From NCBI RefSeq assembly GCF_014696825.1, contig NZ_JACJQU010000004.1, positions 186,001 to 250,000 of the forward strand: DNA of 64,000 nucleotides. Direction: 5' to 3'. Positions 7,602 through 16,913 of this stretch are shown in pieces. The notes beneath the pieces were generated by a model. That model had not been told where the DNA came from, searched no databases, and was given only the letters and a program-made list of their open reading frames with translations. The translations under genes were made by a program, and so were the position numbers. The stretch's first letter is position 1, and every line of letters starts with the position of its first letter. The DNA is from Anabaena sphaerica FACHB-251. Lineage in GTDB: Bacteria > Cyanobacteriota > Cyanobacteriia > Cyanobacteriales > Nostocaceae.

Positions 7602-10600
7602 TCAGCAGTAGAAGATCACGGACTGATTGCGCCCCTGTTGTTTGGCACGATAGAGCGCCTGATCCGCTTGCTCAATCAGAGTAGCAGATGATAATTCAGA
7701 AGTTGGGATCATGGTGGTGATACCAAGACTAATAGTGACTGTATCGATTACCTCAGAGGCTTCGTGAGGAATTGCTAGAGCTTTAATGGCAGTATGTATG
7801 CGTTTAGCGATCGCGATCGCCCCTTCAATATTAGTATTAGGTAAAATAACCACAAATTCTTCACCACCGTAGCGAGCTACTAAATCCGCCTGACGACACA
7901 CTACCTGTTGCACCGCTTGAGCGATTTTGCTCAGGCACTCATCCCCCAGTTGATGACCGTAGGAATCGTTATAGCGTTTAAAATAATCAACATCAAATAA
8001 CAGTAAAGATAGAGGTCGCTGTTCTCGGTTTAGTCGCTGCCATTCTTCCTCTAAACGATTGTCAAAACAACGACGATTGGCAATTTGCGTTAACCCATCA
8101 GTATTTACCAGCTTTTCTAGTTCTTGATTTGCCAGTCTGAGGTTATATTCTGCTTGCTGCAAAGCTAATTCTGCTTGTTTGCGTTCGCTCACATCTAACA
8201 CAACACCATAAAATGCAATCTCTCCATTTTCCCGCAGTTCTGGTCTAGACCTGGCTTTTATCCACTTGAGTTTTCCTGAAGGGGTGATAATGCGCCACTC
8301 ATACTCAAAAAGAGACATAGTTTCTAGGCTGTGAGTCACCGCTTCCTCATAACCGACACAATCGTCAGGATAAAACTGCTCAAAGCAGAGGTGGGGGTTT
8401 TTAAGTATGTGTTCAACAGTAATTTCATGAATATCTTCAAAAGCACGACTCATATATTCGTAATACCAAGAGCCGTCTAACCGCCTGACCGTAATATAAA
8501 TCACGCCTGGTGAAGATGCAGAAATCTCTTTGAGGCGTTTTTCGCTTTCAAGTAAGGCAAATTCTGCTTTTTTGCGCTTACTAATATCTGTCACTCGCAC
8601 TAAATCAATAACTTGACCCGCTATATTAATGCGTTTTACTGCCAAATTACCCCAGAAATTATGGACTTTTTTAGTAATGTATTCTACTTCTCGACTCCAA
8701 AAGCCTAACTTGGCTATATCGTCAACAATCATGACCATTTCATCATCGGTAAATCGTTGTTTTTGGAAATTCTGCCCATCAGTACCAATTAGTTCTTCTT
8801 TGCTGGTAACTTCAAACATTTCCACAGCGCGGTTATTGCAATCAAGAATTAACGGATTGGGAACATCGACCAAAAAAATTGCATCGGTGGATTCGTTATA
8901 GATGGCTTCTCTAAAATCTCGACTTTTCCTAAGTTCTAACTCTACTTGTTTGCGATCAGTGATATCTTGAGACGTTCCTAAAATTTGCTGAACGTTGCCA
9001 TCCCCAGTTCTAGAAAATACCGTATCTCGACTATAAAGCCAACGCCATTGACCTTGAGCATCCTTAACGCGATACTCTATTTCAATGAACTCATGATCTT
9101 GTAGACTTTCACACTGTTGTATCGCCTGATAAACCCGATTTAGATCATCAGGATGACAGATAGTGGGAAACAAGTTAGCTCCCATTTCCCGAACTTCTGC
9201 GGCAGAATAGCCCAAAATCTCGCCTACAGAACGATTCATGTAAACATTTTGCTGCTCGGTAAGGTCGTAAATATAAAGTAGGTTTGGCGTTAGATATGTA
9301 ATCTTTTCAATAAAATGCTGGCTCTCGCGCAATTTATCTTCGGCTTGTTTGCGTAATTTAAGCTCCTCGTAGAGATCGCTAACATCTTTCATTACGCCAA
9401 TGACACAATCTTGCCCATCCAACCATTCCACCCTAGCTGACATGAGAACTGTCTTGATTTGCTTTGAGTAAGTGCGAATTACAACTTTAAAATTCTGGAT
9501 AATTCTTTTATTAACTAGCGTTTGTCTGAAGTGGTGAAAATCCTCTATATTTTCCCACAATTCCAATTCCATACAAGTTTTGCCAATGAGATTTTCTGGG
9601 TTATCTCCCCAAAATTGGCAAAAACTTTCATTAACATTCAAAAATCTTCCTTCCGCTAATGTGGCAATCCAAACAGGGTTAGGTGTGGTATGAAAAATAG
9701 TTGAAAATTTGGTTGTTGATTCCTGAAAGGCTTGTTTGATTTGAGCGGACATCTGGTTAAAGGATGTTGCTAAAACTTTCAATTCTGCTATGGCTATATC
9801 CTCAGATAAAGAATCTTGCCACTCTCCCTTAGCCATTGCTTGACTAGCTCGACTTAATTGCAAAATTGGTTTAGCTATCCAATATGCTGTGAGTCCACCT
9901 GTACTAATAGCAATTAACAGCGCCAAGCCACAGATGAGAAGGGTTTTGTGGTCATTAGCATGAATTTCTGCCATAAATTCCGTTTCGGGAATTACTGTCA
10001 CCACAAGCCAATTTAAGCCGTAATCGTCACTGTAGGGCGTAACTCTCACAAAGGGTTTTTGCTCTAAAGCAGGGCGGAAACTTTGAGAACCGGAAATAGC
10101 TTGCAAACTACCAAACCGTTGCATCAAATCCTGTGTTACTTCACGGATAAAAGGTTCACGGCTATTTAAAGCTTTGAGTCGTTGGGCTTTACCATTGATG
10201 ATATTGGCTGGAGATTCATCCTCTGAACTAGCAACAATTAATCCTGATCTCTCGATGATGAAAATATTACCGGATCTTCTATGATCTAGTGTTTTCAGAA
10301 ATTGACTGATTTGATTTAATTCTAAATCTATACCGAGTACACCAAGCAATTTTTTCTGTTTGTCATAGACAGGAGTGCTGGCTGAAATGCAGATGCGATC
10401 AGGTACATCTGCCCATGTATAAATAGAACTCCAGACAGGCTTACCAGCTTTAACTGCATCCCAGTACCAGGCAGCGTTATTATACTGGGGGTTTTTCAGA
10501 GTAGCTGCTAACTTGAGCCGATTTCCCTGATTATCTACTGCGTAGCTGCGACTGTAACTACGATCAGATATGGGAATTTCTCCAATTTCTAACTTATTAC

Positions 10601-11021
10601 CCAGCCCATAACCCGCACCAATAAATCCTCCCTCCACACTACCAAAGTTAACATAAGCAAAATTGAGCGATTGCGCGGAGCGCACTGCCGTAGGCGATCG
10701 CATTTGCCGATAAAAATATTTTCCCAAGGTATTAAAATCATTCAAGTCTAAGATTCCCGACTCGAAGGCATCCAGATTCATCTGGTTGATTTTTTGGGCT
10801 TTCCCCAAATAACTATCTAGATGTTGCTCAATGCGATCGCTCACCTCTATCATTAATTGATCTGCTAATTTCTCTACAGCCTCCTGTCCGCTCCGGGAAG
10901 AAAAATAGCCCACCAGTGTCACCACTCCGACTGTTTGCAAAACAAACGGCACAATCAGCAGGACTTGCAGTGGCAATTTTGCAAATGTTTTAGCGAACCA
11001 GTTGACGGAAGCATTATTCAT
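7602..11021 (-). CDS. dCache-HAMP-PAS(x4)-GGDEF membrane diguanylate cyclase
   Basis: A 1139-residue receptor: N-terminal membrane helix (about 19-41), periplasmic dCache-type sensor (45-355), second helix (361-383), HAMP (384-437), four PAS domains with PAC ends (about 441-555, 570-690, 697-815, 822-945), short coiled coil and GGDEF (972-1139). GGEEF is at 1052-1056 and the RxxD inhibitory site precedes it, so an active, feedback-controlled cyclase is expected. The GGDEF half is about four-fifths identical to that of the gene at 3744. Residues about 108-120 (SPTAVRSAQS) derive from a GC-rich interspersed repeat inserted in frame. It reads towards the RsbQ-like gene 107 bases downstream. Confidence 0.9.
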   Translation of the reverse strand: MNNASVNWFAKTFAKLPLQVLLIVPFVLQTVGVVTLVGYFSSRSGQEAVEKLADQLMIEVSDRIEQHLDSYLGKAQKINQMNLDAFESGILDLNDFNTLGKYFYRQMRSPTAVRSAQSLNFAYVNFGSVEGGFIGAGYGLGNKLEIGEIPISDRSYSRSYAVDNQGNRLKLAATLKNPQYNNAAWYWDAVKAGKPVWSSIYTWADVPDRICISASTPVYDKQKKLLGVLGIDLELNQISQFLKTLDHRRSGNIFIIERSGLIVASSEDESPANIINGKAQRLKALNSREPFIREVTQDLMQRFGSLQAISGSQSFRPALEQKPFVRVTPYSDDYGLNWLVVTVIPETEFMAEIHANDHKTLLICGLALLIAISTGGLTAYWIAKPILQLSRASQAMAKGEWQDSLSEDIAIAELKVLATSFNQMSAQIKQAFQESTTKFSTIFHTTPNPVWIATLAEGRFLNVNESFCQFWGDNPENLIGKTCMELELWENIEDFHHFRQTLVNKRIIQNFKVVIRTYSKQIKTVLMSARVEWLDGQDCVIGVMKDVSDLYEELKLRKQAEDKLRESQHFIEKITYLTPNLLYIYDLTEQQNVYMNRSVGEILGYSAAEVREMGANLFPTICHPDDLNRVYQAIQQCESLQDHEFIEIEYRVKDAQGQWRWLYSRDTVFSRTGDGNVQQILGTSQDITDRKQVELELRKSRDFREAIYNESTDAIFLVDVPNPLILDCNNRAVEMFEVTSKEELIGTDGQNFQKQRFTDDEMVMIVDDIAKLGFWSREVEYITKKVHNFWGNLAVKRINIAGQVIDLVRVTDISKRKKAEFALLESEKRLKEISASSPGVIYITVRRLDGSWYYEYMSRAFEDIHEITVEHILKNPHLCFEQFYPDDCVGYEEAVTHSLETMSLFEYEWRIITPSGKLKWIKARSRPELRENGEIAFYGVVLDVSERKQAELALQQAEYNLRLANQELEKLVNTDGLTQIANRRCFDNRLEEEWQRLNREQRPLSLLLFDVDYFKRYNDSYGHQLGDECLSKIAQAVQQVVCRQADLVARYGGEEFVVILPNTNIEGAIAIAKRIHTAIKALAIPHEASEVIDTVTISLGITTMIPTSELSSATLIEQADQALYRAKQQGRNQSVIFYC
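10665..10702. repeat. GC-rich interspersed repeat inside the dCache coding sequence
   Basis: The run GCGCGGAGCGCACTGCCGTA followed by a HIP1 octamer is typical interspersed-repeat sequence and codes in frame for an Arg/Ala/Ser-rich loop of the sensor domain. Confidence 0.55.
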
Positions 11022-11079
11022 ATTCCAAGTACGGAGATACTTGATTTTAATTTAAACACTTGCAGAAATGACAAACGAC

Positions 11080-11107
11080 AAAAAAAAGGCTGCTGAGTTC
11101 AGCAACC
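11080..11107 (-). terminator. Rho-independent terminator of the DUF1830 gene
   Basis: On the minus strand a stem of GGTTGCT paired with AGCAGCC (one G-U pair, inner bases also complementary) is followed by eight T. It lies 88 bases after the DUF1830 stop codon and before the dCache gene. Confidence 0.8.
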
Positions 11108-11195
11108 CTTAAATTAGGAAAAATTGTTTTTTTAAATCAACAGATACTAATCCAGCAATTTTTGAACCTTTGCCGATTTCAAACCTTCCCAAATA

Positions 11196-11630
11196 TCATG
11201 CCCCCAGGTTTAATAAAAACTCATGCTGTGACTGGTAGGTTTTCATGCTGGCTGTGATATTTTGTAAAGGTTTTGTGGTATCTTCAATTTTTGTATTAAT
11301 TTCGGACACCATCACATTGGTGTTTGTAGCTTCTATTCCTGCTGTTGAGTCTGGATCACCCTCATCACTACTGGGTTCGCTGAGTGCAAGGCGATCGCAC
11401 GGGATAGTATCCGATAAAATGGCACTTGCCATCATCCCCGTGTGAATTTCCATCTGAGCTTCTTTTGAAGCTTCAAAAACCAGCCGTTGTCCAGGAAACA
11501 CAACCCTTTCAAAGTACCAGTTAGGAATATTGGAGATACGAGCCACCTGTATCTTACTCGTGGCATTGACGTAGCAGCAGAGAATTTTCCCCGATTGCTC
11601 CGGTGGTAGAGAATCTAATATTTGAGCCAT
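11196..11630 (-). CDS. DUF1830 domain protein
   Basis: A cyanobacterial protein of about 144 residues. The N-terminal two-thirds carry the DUF1830 pattern (SGKILCCYVNATSKIQVARI, NWYFERVVFPGQRLVFEA). The C-terminal part is acidic and Ser/Thr-rich, probably unstructured. The frame is open to 11672, giving 14 more residues; the Met at 11630 matches where the conserved region begins. Function unknown. It is monocistronic, with its own terminator. Confidence 0.7.
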   Translation of the reverse strand: MAQILDSLPPEQSGKILCCYVNATSKIQVARISNIPNWYFERVVFPGQRLVFEASKEAQMEIHTGMMASAILSDTIPCDRLALSEPSSDEGDPDSTAGIEATNTNVMVSEINTKIEDTTKPLQNITASMKTYQSQHEFLLNLGA

Positions 11631-12222
11631 AACTGCTGAGGAGCTTTTACGCCACAATTTTACATTACACAAGCAAAACTAACATCGCACGATCCCCAGT
11701 TGCTGTAACTCCGACTACCAACTGGAATTTTCTGCATTATTTCTATCTAAAGTTATGTTTTATTTATAAAAATTTCCTGACTATATCTGATTTTTTGCAA
11801 ATTTATACATTATAAACGCAATCTTTTCAGCTTTTTTGCTGATCAGCACTTCGACTAAAAATGTCATCCCCAGTTCCCCAACATCTTTGAGCAGTTGGGG
11901 ATCTACCTCCTGAACCTTCTATGTTTAATTATGTTGACCTACTTATCTGCGGACTAACAGGCTCAAATCATCGCTTTATGAATAAACTCGATGTTATGGT
12001 AAAGATATATGAAACTTTTCTTATAAATTCTATCCATCAACAACCACTAATAATTTTGATGCCAAGCAATTTTACCTTTTCTCACTCTTAACTAAAAGTA
12101 AATTTGCGAATATCAAGAATTGGCGCAAATGTCAAGCCAAATATTGGTAAATTAAGATTAACCAAACAAACGCACAAGTTCAAACTGGATATTTCTCTAA
12201 ATTCCCCCTAAACATTGGCAAG
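11631..12222. other. Intergenic region between divergent genes
   Basis: AT-rich spacer between the DUF1830 and radical SAM genes; promoters for both must lie here. Visible features are a 12-base palindrome TGCTGATCAGCA (11837-11848) and a hairpin with TCCCCAAC/GTTGGGGA arms (11875-11882 and 11894-11901) without a following T-run. A 56-codon open frame at 11921-12091 has no sign of being a gene. Confidence 0.5.
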
Positions 12223-13815
12223 ATGGCAGTTCAAACAACTATGATGGAAAATCGAATTCTCTACGTTCGCCTTCCCTGTAACCCCATCTTTCCCATTGGG
12301 GTTGTTTACCTTTGTGATCACGTCCACAAGATGTTTCCCCACATCGAACAGCGGATTTTTGACTTAGGCACAGTGCCACCTTTAGATTATGCCACTGCTC
12401 TAGACCGCTGTATTGATGAATTTAAACCCACACTCCTAGTCTTTTCTTGGCGAGATATTCAAATATATGCTCCTGTAGGTGGACGGGGCGGAAACCCGCT
12501 ACAGAACGCATTTGAGTTTTACTATGCCAAAAACCCCTTGATCAAATTACGGGGTGCATTAGGCGGTTTAAGAATATTTATCGCCTACTATGTAGAGCTA
12601 TGGCGTAACTTGGGATTAGTTAAACGCGGTTTGAAACGCGCCCAAAAATATCACTCCCAAGCGCGTGCAGTTGTCGGTGGTGGTGCAGTCAGCGTATTTT
12701 ACGAACAGTTGGGTAAAAGCCTACCAACAGGAACAATTATTTCTGTAGGTGAAGGAGAAACCTTACTGACAAAATTCTTAGGTGGCCAAGAGTTTCGGGA
12801 TGAACGCTGTTATGTAGTGGGAGAAAACCAACCCCGTAAACGCCTGATTCATGAACAACCAACACCCTTAGAGAAAACCGCTTGTAACTACGACTACATC
12901 GAAACCATCTGGCCAGAATTTAACTACTACCTGCAAGATCAAGATTTCTATATTGGTGTGCAAACTAAACGCGGTTGTCCCCATAACTGCTGTTATTGCG
13001 TTTACACTGTAGTTGAAGGCAAGCAGGTACGCATTAATCCTGCTGATGAAGTTGTGGCTGAGATCCGCCAATTATATAATCGTGGTGTTCGCAACTTCTG
13101 GTTTACTGATGCTCAATTTATCCCCGCTCGCAAATATATCGACGATGCTATAGAACTATTACAAAAGATTGTCGATTCTGGCATGACAGATATAAACTGG
13201 GCAGCATACATCAGAGCAGACAACTTAACACCAGAGTTGTGTGATTTGATGGCGAAAACAGGGATGAACTACTTTGAAATCGGTATTACTAGCGGTTCTC
13301 AAGAACTAGTGCGGAAAATGCGGATGGGTTACAACCTGCGGACCGTTTTGCAAAACTGCCGTGACTTGAAAACAGCTGGTTTCAATGATATGGTTTCTGT
13401 CAATTACTCATTTAACGTTATTGACGAGCGTCCTGAAACCATCCGCCAAACTATTGCTTATCACCGGGAACTGGAAAGAATTTTTGGCGCGGATAAAGTC
13501 GAACCTGCCATTTTCTTTATTGGACTCCAACCCCATACCCACTTAGAAGAATATGCCTTTAAAGAGGGTATCCTCAAACCAGGCTATGATCCTATGAGTT
13601 TAATGCCCTGGACAGCTAAAAAACTCTTGTGGAACCCGGAACCACTCGGTTCATTTTTCGGGGAAGTCTGTTTACAAGCTTGGCGACGTAATCCTAATGA
13701 CTTCGGACGTGAAGTGATGAAGATTTTAGAAGAACGGTTGGGTTGTGCTGACTTAGAAACAGCACTTTCAGCGCCAATAGAAAAGACACAGAAACAGTTA
13801 GCTGGTGTATCATAG
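12223..13815 (+). CDS. B12-type radical SAM protein
   Basis: A 530-residue protein with an N-terminal cobalamin-binding-like Rossmann region (about 10-200; no DxHxxG motif visible) and a radical SAM domain from residue 240. The cluster motif CPHNCCYC places the iron-sulfur ligands at Cys252, Cys256 and Cys259. The layout resembles BchE-like and PhpK-like enzymes. A close relative is, from memory, annotated in cyanobacteria as a photosystem II high-light acclimation radical SAM protein; I cannot confirm this here. The substrate is unknown. The start ATG at 12223 is followed by a second Met at residue 7. Confidence 0.75.
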   Translation: MAVQTTMMENRILYVRLPCNPIFPIGVVYLCDHVHKMFPHIEQRIFDLGTVPPLDYATALDRCIDEFKPTLLVFSWRDIQIYAPVGGRGGNPLQNAFEFYYAKNPLIKLRGALGGLRIFIAYYVELWRNLGLVKRGLKRAQKYHSQARAVVGGGAVSVFYEQLGKSLPTGTIISVGEGETLLTKFLGGQEFRDERCYVVGENQPRKRLIHEQPTPLEKTACNYDYIETIWPEFNYYLQDQDFYIGVQTKRGCPHNCCYCVYTVVEGKQVRINPADEVVAEIRQLYNRGVRNFWFTDAQFIPARKYIDDAIELLQKIVDSGMTDINWAAYIRADNLTPELCDLMAKTGMNYFEIGITSGSQELVRKMRMGYNLRTVLQNCRDLKTAGFNDMVSVNYSFNVIDERPETIRQTIAYHRELERIFGADKVEPAIFFIGLQPHTHLEEYAFKEGILKPGYDPMSLMPWTAKKLLWNPEPLGSFFGEVCLQAWRRNPNDFGREVMKILEERLGCADLETALSAPIEKTQKQLAGVS

Positions 13816-13843
13816 GAAACAAAGGAAGATGGTACATTTTCAA

Positions 13844-13953
13844 TAGACTTATTGCCAAAGTATTTTTTGTAAGAGTTGGGAAAAGGTGAGAGGTTAAATA
13901 GTAAAGGAAAATTTTCCGCCTTTACCCTTTCCCCAACTTCTGCAATAAGTCTA
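13844..13953. mobile_element. MITE-like foldback element flanked by TA
   Basis: A 110-base element with perfect 12-base terminal inverted repeats (TAGACTTATTGC at 13844-13855 and its complement at 13942-13953). The interior continues the foldback (GTTGGGAAAAGG near 13875 against CCCTTTCCCCAAC near 13925). The outermost TA on both sides suggests a TA target duplication as used by IS630/Tc1-mariner transposases. It has no coding capacity. Confidence 0.7.
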
Positions 13954-14000
13954 ATTTTGAATTTACCCCTTTCCATCTGCGTTTTTTTTTACCAAAACTC

Positions 14001-15374
14001 ATGCTAGAAGGTTCAATTCTCCAACAATTAGAAATAGCTTATCGCCATAGTACCAGACCTATTCGCTTTGGAGTGTATTACAAAAACACTTTAGTTGCTC
14101 TGTGTCACGCTTTGGAAGACCATATTTTAAATAAAGAAGATCAGCCGATAGTCATTACCTGTTTCCAACGGGGCAAATGGTATCTGCAAGAAGCCGAAAG
14201 ATATGCAGAGATTGCTAAATGTAGCCGGGATATTGCGATTATTGCTACTAGTGATGCTGGTTTTGGAGAACATTCCACTAGTCAACTAGCAAATGTAGAT
14301 TTGGTGGAACTACAAACAGCTGATCCGTTAGCCCAAGAATGGCACTTGATTATTCTTTCTCCCCAATACACATCAATGGTAATTTGTCAAGAATTATCAG
14401 ATGAGGATTATGGGATTGGAGGGCTACCAGGGTCGGATTTGGAGCGTAAATTTTATGGAATGTGGACATTTGAGCCGGATTTGGTGTTAAAAGCCGCAGA
14501 GTTAGCGATCGCTCACATCGCCAAATACAACCCAGAACTAGCCCAAAAACTCACAGACCATAAACAAGCCATTCAGACAGAAATGGCTGCGCCAGAAGAG
14601 ATAGGTGCAGTTGTCTCCCGTGTCATTGACTACTTAAAGACGGGTGAAAATACTTTATCTTCATCCACAGCCACACGCGAAAATACTCTGAATCGCAACT
14701 TAGTTTCTAACGAAGTCCAGGCATTTTTGCGGATGGCACAACTGATGGATATAGCAGATATCCACAACCCCATGGCCGCAGCAGAAGTAGCAGCGATCGC
14801 CGAAACAATGGGACAACTGCTAGACTTACCCGCATGGCAAATTAAAAGATTACGTCTAGCAGGGTTACTACACCGCATCGACCCACTTCAACAAACTGAA
14901 AGCATCCTCTCAGCACCCACAGGTGACGAAGAAGCACCTAGCTGTCTTCTAATTCCAGGGGTGCAGGTATTGCGAACAATGCCCCGACTACGAGCCGTAG
15001 CCCAAATTATCACCCATCAAACCGAGTGGTGGAATGGCACAGGAGAACCAGCAGGTTTAGCTGGGGATGAAATTCCCTTAGAATCAAGAATTTTGGCATT
15101 AGCAGCAGACTTCCAATGGCGAGTGAGTCAGCAAAAATACTCAGACACAAGTGGGCAAGATATATTAACTCAAGCCCTGGATCAATGCCGACAGCAACAA
15201 TCTACCCGCTTTGATCCTAAACTAATAGATACCCTAACTTTGTTAGTCATGGGTTTACAACAGGGACTCAATTTATCCATCATGACACCCAAAGTTAGTA
15301 GTAGTATGTGGTTACTTGATTCCCGATGGGACAGCCACAGCAAAAGTAGTGAGACAACCAGTTATCCCCAATGA
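14001..15374 (+). CDS. DICT sensory domain protein with degenerate HD-GYP-like domain
   Basis: 457 residues. Residues about 10-180 fit the DICT domain, a sensory module found with diguanylate cyclases and two-component proteins in cyanobacteria. Residues about 235-430 look like an HD-GYP/HD_5 domain, but the metal-binding HD is changed to His291-Arg292 (LLHRIDP) and the GYP loop to GTGEPAGL (346-353). Phosphodiesterase activity is therefore unlikely, and a binding or scaffold role more so. The stop overlaps the start of the pentapeptide-repeat gene by four bases. A MITE-like element lies directly upstream. Confidence 0.75.
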   Translation: MLEGSILQQLEIAYRHSTRPIRFGVYYKNTLVALCHALEDHILNKEDQPIVITCFQRGKWYLQEAERYAEIAKCSRDIAIIATSDAGFGEHSTSQLANVDLVELQTADPLAQEWHLIILSPQYTSMVICQELSDEDYGIGGLPGSDLERKFYGMWTFEPDLVLKAAELAIAHIAKYNPELAQKLTDHKQAIQTEMAAPEEIGAVVSRVIDYLKTGENTLSSSTATRENTLNRNLVSNEVQAFLRMAQLMDIADIHNPMAAAEVAAIAETMGQLLDLPAWQIKRLRLAGLLHRIDPLQQTESILSAPTGDEEAPSCLLIPGVQVLRTMPRLRAVAQIITHQTEWWNGTGEPAGLAGDEIPLESRILALAADFQWRVSQQKYSDTSGQDILTQALDQCRQQQSTRFDPKLIDTLTLLVMGLQQGLNLSIMTPKVSSSMWLLDSRWDSHSKSSETTSYPQ

Positions 15375-16012
15375 ATATTGAAGCCATAAGATTAGGAAAA
15401 ATTAAAGAACTCCCAGGATCAGACTTAGAAGACGAGGAACTATCCCAAATCGATTTAAGCCGCGTCAACTTAGCCGGTGCTACCCTTGTTGGTACTAACT
15501 TTGCTGGTTCAAAGCTGGAAGGCGCACATTTTGAAGGCGCAAATTTAATGGGGGCTAACCTGCAAGAAACTGACTTGCGGGCTAACCTGATGGGAGCAAA
15601 CTTGATGCAAGCGGATTTAACCAGTGCGGACTTGCGGGGAGCTAATTTGCGTGGTGCTAACTTCATGGGTGCTATACTCACCGATGCCTGTTTAGCAGGT
15701 GCTTTCTTGAATGGTGCTAATTTAATGAATGTTAACTTGCAAGGAGTTGACTTTCGAGGTGCTGACTTACGTGGTGCTAACCTGATAGGAGCAAATCTTA
15801 AAGGTGCAGATTTGAGTCGCGCTGATTTGCAAGGGGCATTATTAACTCAAGCCAATCTTGAAGAAGCAGACTTACGAGAAGCTAACTTAGCCGGGGCGAA
15901 TTTAACCGGAGCTAATTTACTTTGTGTAGAGTTAGAAGCTGCAAATTTAATCGGCGCAAATTTAGAACAAGCTTGTGTGGTAGGTACAATACTGGAAGTT
16001 TTTCCTGAATAA
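15371..16012 (+). CDS. Pentapeptide-repeat protein
   Basis: 213 residues, nearly all made of A(D/N)LXX pentapeptide repeats from about residue 27 to 208, expected to form a right-handed quadrilateral beta-helix. One repeat is a residue short (TDLRANLMG, around residues 70-78), which would put a kink in the helix. The start codon overlaps the stop of the DICT gene (ATGA), so the two proteins are translationally coupled and may act together. No signal peptide. Specific role unknown. Confidence 0.9.
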   Translation: MNIEAIRLGKIKELPGSDLEDEELSQIDLSRVNLAGATLVGTNFAGSKLEGAHFEGANLMGANLQETDLRANLMGANLMQADLTSADLRGANLRGANFMGAILTDACLAGAFLNGANLMNVNLQGVDFRGADLRGANLIGANLKGADLSRADLQGALLTQANLEEADLREANLAGANLTGANLLCVELEAANLIGANLEQACVVGTILEVFPE

Positions 16013-16417
16013 TTTTAGTTTGATATTTTGCCATACAAATTTAATTTCAGGTAAGCCTCCCCTCTGACTCACCAATGACTAGCCAGAAGATATATAGGAA
16101 TCCGGTTTGATATATATCCCTTACGGGAGGTGTAGCCATAATTATTTGCGTAGGTAGGCAAAAGGCAAGAGGGAAAAGGGTTTCAGATAATTCAGATGGA
16201 AGGAGTCCTATAATTCTAGATATCTTATGAATGATGCCTTTAGTCGCACCCAAGAATGGTTCACAGTATTCGCTTATTTAACATTTACTGTGTTTATTAT
16301 TTGGCGCGTTTTTACCGCACCAAATAAATAATAAATAAGATTTTGCTGTAGTTTCCTGTTTGTGACACAACCCACTTTGAATATAATATCAACACATTGG
16401 TATTGAGGAAAATCAAC
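16013..16417. other. Intergenic region
   Basis: AT-rich spacer with a short CCCTTACGGGAGGTGTAGCC-type repeat near 16117-16136 and AAATAAATAATAAATAA near 16318-16336. Minus-strand open frames here are short and composed of repeat sequence; I see no gene. The AGGAA at 16406-16410 serves the next gene. Confidence 0.5.
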
Positions 16418-16852
16418 ATGGCGCTGATTGATGGTCTTGCAGATGATAATAAAAGACAAACACTGGTGGCTGATTGCACCAATTTATTAGAAACACAAGT
16501 TGCTTCCATAGGTGGAATTTCTGGACTGGCCATCAAAGCTGGCTATGGTGCTATTAAAGGAATTAGTCCCGGATATTGTGCTGGTGCGATTGAACGTCTT
16601 TTACCACAATCTTTCGCTGCACTGGAACCTATATGGGAGGAAGGCTTAAAAACAGACGATCCTGCCCGATACCTGATCGCCAACCGTTCTCGTACAGCAG
16701 ATGCACTGTTAAGTGTTACTGATGTCCGTATTCAGAAAAGTAGCAACTCAACTTTAAAAGGTATCTATAATAAACTTCGCAATTCAGTCAAAAACCACGT
16801 AGAAGAAGCTGTACCCGGTTTAGCTCAAATTCTTAATAAATACACTGCTTAA
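16418..16852 (+). CDS. Conserved hypothetical protein (DUF6918-like)
   Basis: 144 residues from the ATG at 16418, preceded by a GAGGA ribosome-binding site about 8 bases upstream. The pattern DDNKRQTLVADCTNLLETQV, GLAIKAGYGAIK and LLPQSFAALEP is shared by a family in actinobacteria and cyanobacteria that I recall as DUF6918; the name is from memory. Mostly helical, no signal peptide or membrane segment. Function unknown. Confidence 0.65.
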   Translation: MALIDGLADDNKRQTLVADCTNLLETQVASIGGISGLAIKAGYGAIKGISPGYCAGAIERLLPQSFAALEPIWEEGLKTDDPARYLIANRSRTADALLSVTDVRIQKSSNSTLKGIYNKLRNSVKNHVEEAVPGLAQILNKYTA

Positions 16853-16883
16853 TAACCTACAACTATCTTGGGGTGTATTGTAG

Positions 16884-16902
16884 GGTGGGCATCCTGCCCG
16901 CC
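16884..16902. terminator. Hairpin between convergent genes, also a widespread repeat
   Basis: GGTGGGCA and TGCCCGCC form an eight-pair stem with a three-base loop, followed by ACCATTATTATTT. This GGGTGGGCATCCTGCCCGCC word is a common cyanobacterial interspersed repeat and could end transcription of both convergent genes. Confidence 0.5.
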
Positions 16903-16913
16903 ACCATTATTAT

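Noticed and set aside
11921-12091. 56-codon open frame in the DUF1830/radical SAM spacer
   Set aside because: No ribosome-binding site, no recognisable family and ordinary AT-rich composition; likely chance.
13584-13976. 130-codon minus-strand frame over the end of the radical SAM gene
   Set aside because: Antisense to a well-conserved coding region and to the MITE-like element; a shadow frame.
16047-16253. 68-codon minus-strand frame
   Set aside because: Made of spacer repeat sequence and without any coding signature.
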